Below are positions 40,644-48,215 of a stretch of 64,000 nt of DNA, in pieces. The DNA comes from Arthrobacter roseus (GTDB taxonomy: Bacteria > Actinomycetota > Actinomycetes > Actinomycetales > Micrococcaceae), in assembly GCF_016907875.1 (NCBI RefSeq), contig NZ_JAFBCU010000001.1, forward strand, positions 2,790,001 through 2,854,000, written 5' to 3'. The translations under genes and the position numbers were made by a program. Below the pieces are notes generated by a model that was not told where the DNA came from, made no database searches, and worked only from the letters and a program-made list of their open reading frames with translations. The stretch's first letter is position 1. Every line of letters begins with the position of its first letter.

Positions 40644-41090
40644 TCAATCCCTTTTTTTGCGGAACCGCGGCAGGTTGGCGAAAATGTCTGCAGCCCTGCC
40701 AGCCGCACGCTCCACCGTCCGCTGCAGTTGTTGCGGACGTCGCTGTTCGCCGTCATAAATGACCACTTGCTCCGTGACGCCAACTTCCATGGAACCGACG
40801 GCAGCGATGGGTTCAGGTTCTTGGATAACCTCGGCCTCAAAACCACTCAGCCAGGTGACAACCTCTTGGAGCGGTTCGGCGCGCAGCGAATAAAAACGCT
40901 TCTGGCCCTGGGCCTGCATAGTGACCAGCCCGGCCTCGCGGAGTACTTTCAGGTGCTTTGACACCGTTGGTTGACTGACGCCCAGTTCCCCGACCAACTC
41001 CCCGACAGCCTTGTCCTCGGAACGCAGAGACGCAAGAATTTCGCGTCGTGTAGTCTCCGCAATAACTGCAAAAACATCATCGATCGCCAT
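40644..41090 (-). CDS. ArsR-family regulator
   Basis: This 148-residue protein has a winged helix at about 1-85: FAVIAETTRREILASLR, VGELVGELGVSQPTVSKHLKVLREAGLV and the wing QGQKRFYSLRAEPLQ. There are no cysteines, so it lacks the usual metal site. The remaining 60 residues are acidic, then basic (RTVERAAGRAADIFANLPRF) and could be a second interaction region. The target genes are not evident; it may regulate itself or the acuC neighbour, which ends 58 bp upstream on the same strand. Confidence 0.83.
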   Translation of the reverse strand: MAIDDVFAVIAETTRREILASLRSEDKAVGELVGELGVSQPTVSKHLKVLREAGLVTMQAQGQKRFYSLRAEPLQEVVTWLSGFEAEVIQEPEPIAAVGSMEVGVTEQVVIYDGEQRRPQQLQRTVERAAGRAADIFANLPRFRKKRD

Positions 41091-41148
41091 TCCATAACTT
41101 TAGCCGCATATGTTCTGCACGGCATCCTGTTCACCAGAATTACAGCGG

Positions 41149-42357
41149 CTAGTCGAACCATGGATCCAGTGCGTGGATGGGAAAGACTGCCTTGCGAGTG
41201 GCCATGATCGTTCTGTCCACAGCGTCATTGGGATCGTACCCAACCTCCCAGGACCGCCACCACGTATCCGCTCCGTCTCCCATGAACTCGGGAGCCTTGC
41301 CGTAGCGCTCAAGCACATACTCCCGCCACTGGGGTGGAACAGCCGACGACGGCGACAGCGGCACCCCAGCGGCGACAGCCATCAGCAGGGACCAGCTTCG
41401 GGGCACAACCGAGGCAACGTTGTACCCCCCTCCGCCGGTCGCGATCCATCGTCCGTCGCAGAGTTTGGTGGTCAAATCAGCTATGGACAGGGCCGCTTGC
41501 CGCTGCGCATCGACACTGAGTTGCAAATTGGATAAGGGGTCGGTGGCGTGGCCGTCGCAACCGTGCTGACTGACGATAACCTCAGGGGCAAACGCCCCCG
41601 CGAGCTGCGGCACTACGGCATGGAATGCGCGCAACCACGCGGCGTCTCCGGTACCGGCAGGAAGAGCCACATTGACCGCAGTCCCCTGCGCGTCCGGGCC
41701 TCCGACCTCATTGGCAAAGCCCGTGCCCGGGAACAACGTTAGGCCGGACTCGTGCAGGGAGATAGTCATAACGCGCGGCTCATCCCAGAAAATGCTTTGT
41801 GTGCCGTCGCCGTGGTGGGCATCAACGTCAATGTACACAACTCGCTGGATACCGCCGTCGAGTAACCGCTGAACGGCCATGGCGGCGTCGTTGTAGATAC
41901 AGAACCCACCAGCCATGCCTCGCGCGGCATGATGCATTCCTCCCCCGAAGTTGACCGCCCGCACAGATTCCCCCGACAGCACGGCGTCGGCTGCCGCCAG
42001 GGAAGCACCTGCTAGTCGGGCGCTTGCCTCATGCATGCCAGCAAAGACGGGAGTGTCTTGGGTACCCAGTCCAATGTCTTCACGCGTGCTCTCAGGATCT
42101 GCGCTCACAGCCTTGACTGCAGCGATATACGCCGCATCATGGACGAGTTCCAGTTCCGCATCCGAGGCCACGAACGGCACGCCGAGAGAGACCTCCGGAA
42201 CATCGAAAATCCCCAGCTCCCTGGCAAGCCGTACCGTCAGTTCCAACCGCGCAGGATGCATGGGGTGCTGCTCGCCGAAGTTATAAGCCAGCATTGACTC
42301 ATGCCAAATGACCCGGGTGGGCACCGGCGGCAGACCGAAAGCAGAAACGCTGAGCAT
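41149..42357 (-). CDS. acuC: AcuC-type protein deacetylase (class II HDAC fold)
   Basis: This 402-residue enzyme of the arginase/deacetylase superfamily removes acetyl groups from lysines, in Bacillus from acetyl-CoA synthetase. Visible metal-site motifs are VNFGGGMHHAARGMAGGFCIYND with the tandem histidines (near 140), YIDVDAHHGDGTQ with Asp-x-His (near 180) and the GTGFANEVGG segment with SQHGCDGHATDPL near 265-275. Length and motifs match AcuC. It stands alone, divergent from the trkH gene. Confidence 0.9.
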   Translation of the reverse strand: MLSVSAFGLPPVPTRVIWHESMLAYNFGEQHPMHPARLELTVRLARELGIFDVPEVSLGVPFVASDAELELVHDAAYIAAVKAVSADPESTREDIGLGTQDTPVFAGMHEASARLAGASLAAADAVLSGESVRAVNFGGGMHHAARGMAGGFCIYNDAAMAVQRLLDGGIQRVVYIDVDAHHGDGTQSIFWDEPRVMTISLHESGLTLFPGTGFANEVGGPDAQGTAVNVALPAGTGDAAWLRAFHAVVPQLAGAFAPEVIVSQHGCDGHATDPLSNLQLSVDAQRQAALSIADLTTKLCDGRWIATGGGGYNVASVVPRSWSLLMAVAAGVPLSPSSAVPPQWREYVLERYGKAPEFMGDGADTWWRSWEVGYDPNDAVDRTIMATRKAVFPIHALDPWFD

Positions 42358-42508
42358 CTATGTCACGCTACGCGATTCATGCGCTAACGCGCCACGAACC
42401 GCACCATCATGTACCGATAAGTGATTTACTACTCGGAGGGCAGAAGCCGTTCGACGGCGGAAATCACGCCTCGAATCGACCCAAAAGAGACCAGGCGCAT
42501 CGGAGATC

Positions 42509-43921
42509 ATGGCTAGGAACCAGCCGTCATGGCGGCAGGACGAACCACGCGGTTACCAAAGCATCCTCAGAACCGTCCGCGACTTCGTCGACCGCGTGGC
42601 CAATAGCTCCCCCGCGCGGCTGGCACTTTTTATCTTCGGCGCGGTCATCTGCGTGTTCACAGCGTTACTCAGCCTCCCCATTGCTTCCCGGGACGGGGAG
42701 GTAACACCGCTCCACGACGCGCTGTTCACCGCTGCTTCCGCGGTCTGCGTCACGGGACTGACTGTCGTTTCCACAGCCACCCATTGGTCCTTCTTCGGCC
42801 AGCTCATCATTCTCATCGGCATCTTCGTTGGCGGCCTCGGCACACTCACCCTCGCCTCGCTACTGGCCCTCATGGTCAGCAAGCGTCTCGGCGTCCGCGG
42901 GAAGCTCATTGCACAGTCCGCCATGAATAACGCAGGACGCCTCGGTGAGGTGGGCGCTCTACTGCGTATCGTCATCACGACGTCGGTCGTCATCGAATTA
43001 GTCCTTGCCCTCATGATGATCCCCCGCTTCTACATCCTCGGCGAATCATTCTGGATGTCCGTCTGGCACGGAATTTTCTACTCCATCTCCGCCTTCAACA
43101 ACGCCGGATTCACGCCCCACTCAGATGGCCTGGTCCCCTACGAAACCGACCTGTGGATCCTCACGCCTCTGATGCTCGGCGTATTCCTGGGCAGCCTCGG
43201 ATTCCCCGTCATGATGGTCCTCCTGCAACACGGCATGCGGGTGAAGAACTGGACCCTCCACACCAAACTCACCATCAACGTCTCTTTTATACTCCTCTTC
43301 GCTGGTACCTTCGCGTGGGCCGCCATGGAGTGGAACAATGAAAAGACAGTCGCCGGAATGAACATCGGCGACAAGATCGTGCACTCGCTCTTCGCGTCGG
43401 TGATGATGCGATCAGGTGGTTTCAACCTCGTGGACCAGAGCGATATGAGCTCTACGACCATGCTCCTCACCGATGCGCTCATGTTTGCTGGCGGCGGTTC
43501 CGCGTCGACGGCCGGCGGTATCAAGGTCACCACCATCGCCGTTATGTTCCTAGCCATCGTTGCCGAGGCACGCGGCAACACGGACATCCAAGCCTACGGG
43601 CGGACCATTCCGCAGGGAGCGATTCGTGTAGCGATCTCTGTCCTCGTGCTCGGAGCTACTCTCGTCATGGTCGCGTCCGGGCTACTTCTGTGGATCTCCG
43701 GGGCCAACCTGGACCGTGTAGTCTTCGAAGTCATCTCTGCCTTTGCCACCGTAGGCTTGAGTACAAATCTCAGCGCCGAAGTGCCGCCGTCGGGCAAATA
43801 CGTCCTCGCTACGCTCATGTTCGCAGGACGCGTGGGAACCGTAACTCTTGCTGCGGCGTTGGCACTACGCCAACGCCGCCAGTTGTACCACTACCCGGAA
43901 GAGAGGCCGATCATTGGCTGA
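42509..43921 (+). CDS. TrkH/KtrB-type potassium transporter subunit
   Basis: This 470-residue membrane protein has the four M1-P-M2 repeats of the SKT superfamily. Selectivity-filter-like glycine segments are seen at TAASAVCVTGLTVV, FSISAFNNAGFTPH, MMRSGGFNLVD and FEVISAFATVGLST. It forms the K+-conducting part and is gated by the TrkA-type protein encoded next, whose TTG start lies inside this gene's last codons. ATG 42509 is preceded by CGGAG. The size fits KtrB better than proteobacterial TrkH. Confidence 0.92.
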   Translation: MARNQPSWRQDEPRGYQSILRTVRDFVDRVANSSPARLALFIFGAVICVFTALLSLPIASRDGEVTPLHDALFTAASAVCVTGLTVVSTATHWSFFGQLIILIGIFVGGLGTLTLASLLALMVSKRLGVRGKLIAQSAMNNAGRLGEVGALLRIVITTSVVIELVLALMMIPRFYILGESFWMSVWHGIFYSISAFNNAGFTPHSDGLVPYETDLWILTPLMLGVFLGSLGFPVMMVLLQHGMRVKNWTLHTKLTINVSFILLFAGTFAWAAMEWNNEKTVAGMNIGDKIVHSLFASVMMRSGGFNLVDQSDMSSTTMLLTDALMFAGGGSASTAGGIKVTTIAVMFLAIVAEARGNTDIQAYGRTIPQGAIRVAISVLVLGATLVMVASGLLLWISGANLDRVVFEVISAFATVGLSTNLSAEVPPSGKYVLATLMFAGRVGTVTLAAALALRQRRQLYHYPEERPIIG

Positions 43922-44600
43922 CAAAACGACGGCGGGCAACCGTCCAAGACACAATGCACCGGTCCTCGTTATTGGCCTCGGCCGATTCGGCGCGGCCACA
44001 GCGGAGCAACTCGTCAAGCAGGGGCGGGAGGTTCTCGCGATTGAACGAGATCCGCACCTCGTGCAGAAATGGGCCGGCACACTGACCCATGTTGTCGAGG
44101 CAGACGCAACCGACATCGAAGCCCTCCGGCAGCTTGGCGCCCAGGAGTTCAGTGCCGCAGTCCTCGGCGTCGGCACATCCATCGAATCGTCTGTCCTCAT
44201 CACGGTGAACCTTGTGGATCTGGGAATCGAACATCTCTGGGTCAAGGCCATTACGCCCGCCCACGGCAAGATTCTGAAACGGATCGGAGCCAACCACATC
44301 ATCTATCCGGAGGCCGACGCCGGCCAGCGAGCGGCTCACCTGGTGGGTGGTCGCATGCTGGATTTCATTGAATTCGACGACGGTTTCGCGATCGTGAAGA
44401 TGTATCCGCCGAAGGAGACTCAGGGGTTCACTCTCGGCGAGTCAGGGGTGCGGTCCAAATACGGCGTGACCGTGGTGGGCGTCAAGACCCCCGGTGAGGA
44501 CTTCACGTACGCCAGACCTGAAACGAAGGTCACGAGCCGCGACATGCTCATCGTCTCGGGACATGTGGATCTGCTGGAGAGGTTCGCGGCCCGCCCGTAG
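43914..44600 (+). CDS. TrkA/KtrA-type potassium channel regulatory subunit
   Basis: This 228-residue cytosolic RCK protein has an N-terminal Rossmann domain with VLVIGLGRFGAATAEQL (about 16-32), the acidic IERDP after strand 2 and EADATDIEALRQLG, followed by a C-terminal RCK_C domain (about 140-225). It binds nucleotides (and possibly c-di-AMP) to gate the preceding transporter. The start is a TTG at 43914 that overlaps the trkH stop by 8 bases and has GAAGAGAGG upstream; longer in-frame starts have no such site. Confidence 0.92.
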   Translation: MADKTTAGNRPRHNAPVLVIGLGRFGAATAEQLVKQGREVLAIERDPHLVQKWAGTLTHVVEADATDIEALRQLGAQEFSAAVLGVGTSIESSVLITVNLVDLGIEHLWVKAITPAHGKILKRIGANHIIYPEADAGQRAAHLVGGRMLDFIEFDDGFAIVKMYPPKETQGFTLGESGVRSKYGVTVVGVKTPGEDFTYARPETKVTSRDMLIVSGHVDLLERFAARP

Positions 44601-44663
44601 CCCCGGCGCCTCCCCACTGTTCTTCCCGTCGTCATTGCCGCGGTCACTCAGGCCGTCACTCCC

Positions 44664-44735
44664 GCCGAGGTCACCCTTGGACGACAAAATCCCCCGTGTG
44701 CGGGGTGATCTGGCAGCTAAAGGGTGACGTCGCGG
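44664..44735. repeat. Dispersed palindromic intergenic repeat, copy 2
   Basis: GTCACCCTT (44670-44678) pairs with AAGGGTGAC (44720-44728), enclosing an inner ATCCCCC/GGGGTGAT hairpin. GCTAAAGGGTGACGTC (44716-44731) is the inverse of a 16-base block of the copy at 37565-37580 with two differences, and both copies share CGACAAAA and GGTGATCT. It lies between the convergent trkA and proC genes. Confidence 0.6.
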
Positions 44736-44742
44736 TTCGCGT

Positions 44743-45609
44743 TTAACCCTTGGCCTTCAGCTCTGCGGTGATCTCCGCCGCCCGCGCCGCTGCGTTGCGG
44801 GCTCCGGCTTCAATAATGCCTGGCATTCCCTTGGCATCGAACGTTTTGATGGCCTGCTCGGTGGTGCCGTTGGGGCTTGTAACCTTTCGACGCAGGGTGG
44901 CCGCGTCAACACCGTCCTCGGCGAGCATAAAGCCTGCACCAGCCACCGTCTCCCGAGCGATGGTCCGTGCTAGTTCGTCGTCGAGCCCCAAGGCGATGCC
45001 TGCGTTGGCCATGTGCTCAGCGAGGTAGAACGCGTACGCCGGACCTGAACCACTCACCGCGGAAAGGGCATCGACCTGTTCCTCTGGGATCTCCACGACC
45101 GTGCCCGTGGGCTTCAGCGCTTCAATGGCACGGTCCAGCTGCTCACGGCTGCAGGCCGAGCCAGCAGAAACGGAGACGACGCCGCGGCCCACGCGCGACG
45201 GCGTGTTAGGCATGGTACGGACTACCGGCTGTCCTTCGTTGAGGGAGCCTTCCAGCAGTTCCAGCGATACTGCGGCGGCCACGCTGAGAACCACCGTGTC
45301 TTGAGAGAGCGAGTCCGCAATGTCGCGGCACAGATCAACGATGCCGACCGGCTTCACACCGAGGATGACGACGCCGGCCCCAGCCACCGCTGTGCGGTTG
45401 GCGTTTGCGTCCTCATTGTTCGATAGAACGGTAATTCCGTGTTGGTTCCGCAGTTCCTCTGCGCGTTCAGGACGACGCACTGTGGCCGTCAACTGCGCGG
45501 CGGGCAGGCCGCCGGCGAGGATTCCGCCGAGAATGGCTTCGTTCATTGAGCCGCAGCCCAGGAAAGTGATTTTGGTGTTTACATCAGCGTTTTCGTGTCC
45601 AGTGCTCAT
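44743..45609 (-). CDS. proC: Pyrroline-5-carboxylate reductase ProC
   Basis: This 288-residue NAD(P)H enzyme carries out the last step of proline synthesis. The Rossmann motif FLGCGSMNEAILGG is at about 15-28, VILGVKPVG at ~80 and the family signature VSGSGPAYAFYLAEHMANAG near 180. The C-terminal block VTSPNGTTEQAI is the characteristic substrate-binding loop. ATG 45609 (MSTGHENAD) is preferred to an earlier in-frame start at 45633. A candidate 6C RNA lies upstream on the other strand. Confidence 0.94.
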   Translation of the reverse strand: MSTGHENADVNTKITFLGCGSMNEAILGGILAGGLPAAQLTATVRRPERAEELRNQHGITVLSNNEDANANRTAVAGAGVVILGVKPVGIVDLCRDIADSLSQDTVVLSVAAAVSLELLEGSLNEGQPVVRTMPNTPSRVGRGVVSVSAGSACSREQLDRAIEALKPTGTVVEIPEEQVDALSAVSGSGPAYAFYLAEHMANAGIALGLDDELARTIARETVAGAGFMLAEDGVDAATLRRKVTSPNGTTEQAIKTFDAKGMPGIIEAGARNAAARAAEITAELKAKG

Positions 45610-45714
45610 GTAGCCGATTGTGTCATGCCGCAATACACACCCTTTTCTCAGGTTGTTTCATGCTTGTGCTCAACTTCGGGTCGTAGTCTTCTTAGTACCT
45701 CATAAAGGTGCGAG

Positions 45715-45808
45715 TGATGACGGGTCAGATCCCCAGTCTGACCCAGGCGCCGGTGAGCGCAGTGTGTTCCCCCCAACCGCCTGCCGCTCACCGGCGCCGT
45801 CCCTTTTT
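45715..45808 (+). ncRNA. Probable 6C small RNA with intrinsic terminator
   Basis: Two hairpins stand in tandem. GGGTCAGA/TCTGACCC (45722-45744) has a C-rich 7-nt loop. GGCGCCGGTGAGCG/CGCTCACCGGCGCC (45746-45798) is a perfect 14-bp stem whose loop carries CCCCCC. The second is followed by a run of five T. The layout of two hairpins with cytosine-rich loops ending in a terminator is that of the actinobacterial 6C RNA. No protein gene on this strand needs a terminator here. The 5' end is approximate, and the first loop has four rather than six C in a row. Confidence 0.65.
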
Positions 45809-45859
45809 AACTGGCACTAGCCCGCAGGTCGTCCGCTACCGCTGTGTAGGGTGTACTGC

Positions 45860-46333
45860 ATGACGAGTCCAGAGCTCTGCGAATGGGTTCCACGTGATAA
45901 CAGATACCGCCATTCGGAGGTATCTGTGGTGCGCGGATACGGCGACGCTGTGTGGGCGCGCGCCGCGCGGGACGTGCTCCGCTGGAAGGTGAAGACCGAC
46001 AGCGGATTTACCGTGAACTCGACAGGTCCTGTCAGGGGAGGCGAGCACTTGGTCGTCACAGCGCGTGTGTTCGGTATGACCATCATTGAGCCCGTGGAAG
46101 TCGTAACCGTCGTCGAGGAGCCTGACCGAGTCGGATTCTCCTACCGCACCCTGCCAGGGCATCCGGTGTGCGGCGAGGAGGCGTTTATTGTCCATCGCCA
46201 CGGCGATGAGGTCTGGCTGAGCATTCGCTCACTCACACGGGCGGCATCAGGACAACCATGGCGAGCGCTCTACCCATTCCTTCGCGTTGCGCAGCGAATC
46301 GTTCGTAGGCGATACCTGCGCGCCCTGCTCTAA
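45860..46333 (+). CDS. DUF1990 family protein
   Basis: This 157-residue protein matches DUF1990 of actinobacteria and plants: W-x-x-A-A-R-D-V-L-R-W-K near the start, VFGMTIIEPVEVVTVVEEPDRVGFSYRTL in pieces, then GHPVCGEEAFIVHR and the C-terminal RIVRRRYLRALL. The family has a START-like fold and unknown function. ATG 45860 has AGGG 8 bases upstream; a GTG at 45851 is possible. It is convergent with the sugar isomerase-like gene (17 bp gap). Confidence 0.82.
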   Translation: MTSPELCEWVPRDNRYRHSEVSVVRGYGDAVWARAARDVLRWKVKTDSGFTVNSTGPVRGGEHLVVTARVFGMTIIEPVEVVTVVEEPDRVGFSYRTLPGHPVCGEEAFIVHRHGDEVWLSIRSLTRAASGQPWRALYPFLRVAQRIVRRRYLRALL

Positions 46334-46350
46334 CGATTCTGGCGGGCAAG

Positions 46351-47148
46351 CTAGGCCTGGCCCAGGTGCTTTCGCGCGAACTCAAGAGTCTTGCCCAGCC
46401 ATTCCTCGCGTTCGCCGGGTCCTCTGGCACGCCGGGTGCTTACTTCGATAACAACGGACCCGTCCCAATTGGACTCGGCCAGGTACTCGAGAGCCTCGGC
46501 GCAACGCTGCGAGCCCTGTCCGGGGAGAAGATGCTCGTCCTTGCCGTTCGCGTTGCCGTCGGTGAGGTGGACGTGACTCAGACGGCCACCGAGGTTCTGA
46601 ATTTCGGCGCAGGAGTCCATACCAGCGCTGGCTGCGTGGGAGAAGTCCCACGTGATGTTGTCGTACGGCAAGTGCATCGGGTTCCAGTGCGGCAGATAAG
46701 CCTTTGTTTCGCGTCCGCGGACCAACCACGGATACATGTTCTCAACCGCGATGGTGACACCGTAGTCGTTCTCAATGTGCCGTATACCGTCGGCAAAGTT
46801 CTCTGCGTAGCCACTCTGCCAACGGAACGGTGGATGTGCCACAACAACTTCCGCGCCTACCTCCGCGGCCATGGCTGCGGACATGGTGATCTTGTTCCAC
46901 GCCCTACCCCAGACCTGTTGTGTCAGCAACAGAGTGGGCGCGTGGATGGCCATGATCGGCTGGTCGTACCGTTCACTCAAATGCCGTAGGGCTGTGGGAT
47001 TCTGGCTGTCGCGGTTGTGCGTGACCATCACTTCGACGCCGTCGTACCCGAGGTCGCTGGCCACAGCGAAAGCATCATGGACCGCAAGCGGGTATACCGA
47101 GGCGCTTGAGAGTGCCACCGGAATAGAGTGCGATTTTGCCGCGGCCAT
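46351..47148 (-). CDS. Sugar phosphate isomerase/epimerase-like TIM barrel protein
   Basis: This 265-residue protein of the xylose isomerase-like TIM barrel superfamily has conserved metal-site features: VAHPPFRW, VAVEN-like IAVENMYPWL (Glu near 135), WDFSHAASAG, LSHVHLTDGNANGKDEHLLPGQG and a last Glu in VVIEVST. Members act as sugar isomerases, epimerases or AP endonuclease relatives; the substrate here is unknown. It begins immediately after the Ppx/GppA stop, so the two are co-translated. Confidence 0.83.
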   Translation of the reverse strand: MAAAKSHSIPVALSSASVYPLAVHDAFAVASDLGYDGVEVMVTHNRDSQNPTALRHLSERYDQPIMAIHAPTLLLTQQVWGRAWNKITMSAAMAAEVGAEVVVAHPPFRWQSGYAENFADGIRHIENDYGVTIAVENMYPWLVRGRETKAYLPHWNPMHLPYDNITWDFSHAASAGMDSCAEIQNLGGRLSHVHLTDGNANGKDEHLLPGQGSQRCAEALEYLAESNWDGSVVIEVSTRRARGPGEREEWLGKTLEFARKHLGQA

Positions 47149-48171
47149 TTAGCTAGACCTTCCCTCGTGTGCAGCAAGCGACTGGGTTCCGGCGGTCAGC
47201 TCCGGAAAACCTCCGCTGGCCATCAGTATCGGTTCGGATGATTCGTACATCAGCGTATCGAATCGTCGCAGGATCAGGCCCTCGCGAAGTGCCCACGGAC
47301 AGATTTCAATCTTCTTGACCTTCATGACTTTCATGGCCCGCCGGGCAACAAGAGCTCCGGCGAGCAGCTGCGGCGCCCTCAGTTGAGAGACGCCGTCCAG
47401 ATGTGACGTGTCATCGACCGTCAGGGCTGCCAGGCGCGTGGTCCACAGTTCAAGGTCATCACGTCGAAGGGTGCGTCGGACAAATGGTCCAGAGCCCGAC
47501 GGCGCCGACCCAGCCAATCTGGCCAACGATCTGAACGTTTTGGACGAACCGGCCACGAGGTCTGGTTTGCCCAGCGACAAGAACTCTCCAGCGACATCGT
47601 TCATGGTCTTTTTGATGTACTTGCGCAGTGCCTTGATACTTTTGGCTGTGGGTGGATCCCCCTCCAGCCAGTCTCGGGTCAGCCGTCCAGCACCGAGCGG
47701 AATCGATGTAGCCACGGACGGTATCTCGTCCATTCCCATAGCGAGCTCAAAAGAGCCGCCCCCAATATCGAGGTCCAGTATGCTGCCTGCGCCCCAGCCG
47801 TACCACCGACGGACGGCGAGGTAAGTCATGGCCGCTTCCTGGGGGCCGGTGAGCTCGCGGAGGCTGATCCCGGTGTTCTCCCGCACCTGAGCCAGAACCT
47901 CAGCCCCGTTGGCTGCCTCCCGAATGGCGGACGTACAGAACGCGAGTAAGTCCTCGGCATGGTGGCGGAGGGCAAACTCCCGCGCCTCAGCCACGAACGA
48001 TTCCAGCTCGGCCACTCCACGCGGCTCGATATTGCCTTCATCGTCGAGAAAAGCAACGAGACTCAGGGGACGCTTGTGCGTTGCGAACGGCACTGGACGT
48101 GCCCCCGGGTGCGCATCCACGAGAAGTAGGTGAACGGTATTCGAACCAATATCAAGAACGCCTAGACGCAT
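47149..48171 (-). CDS. Ppx/GppA family exopolyphosphatase
   Basis: This 340-residue ASKHA-fold phosphatase has the nucleotide-binding-like start LGVLDIGSNTVHLLLVD, Glu-containing CTSAIREAANG and the DLDIGGGSFELAMG motif near 145-158. It hydrolyses polyphosphate or pppGpp, and actinobacteria often have a short version of about this length that acts on small polyphosphates. It precedes the TIM barrel gene without a gap and follows topA in the same direction. Confidence 0.88.
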   Translation of the reverse strand: MRLGVLDIGSNTVHLLLVDAHPGARPVPFATHKRPLSLVAFLDDEGNIEPRGVAELESFVAEAREFALRHHAEDLLAFCTSAIREAANGAEVLAQVRENTGISLRELTGPQEAAMTYLAVRRWYGWGAGSILDLDIGGGSFELAMGMDEIPSVATSIPLGAGRLTRDWLEGDPPTAKSIKALRKYIKKTMNDVAGEFLSLGKPDLVAGSSKTFRSLARLAGSAPSGSGPFVRRTLRRDDLELWTTRLAALTVDDTSHLDGVSQLRAPQLLAGALVARRAMKVMKVKKIEICPWALREGLILRRFDTLMYESSEPILMASGGFPELTAGTQSLAAHEGRSS

Positions 48172-48215
48172 GATCCCATTATGCTTGCCACTTGCTCACT
48201 GCCAGATCCGAGCCC

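Noticed and set aside
42358-42508. Possible c-di-AMP (ydaO) riboswitch before the potassium transporter
   Set aside because: I looked because such transporters are riboswitch-controlled in Bacilli, but the 151-bp gap is too short and shows none of the conserved ydaO core sequences.
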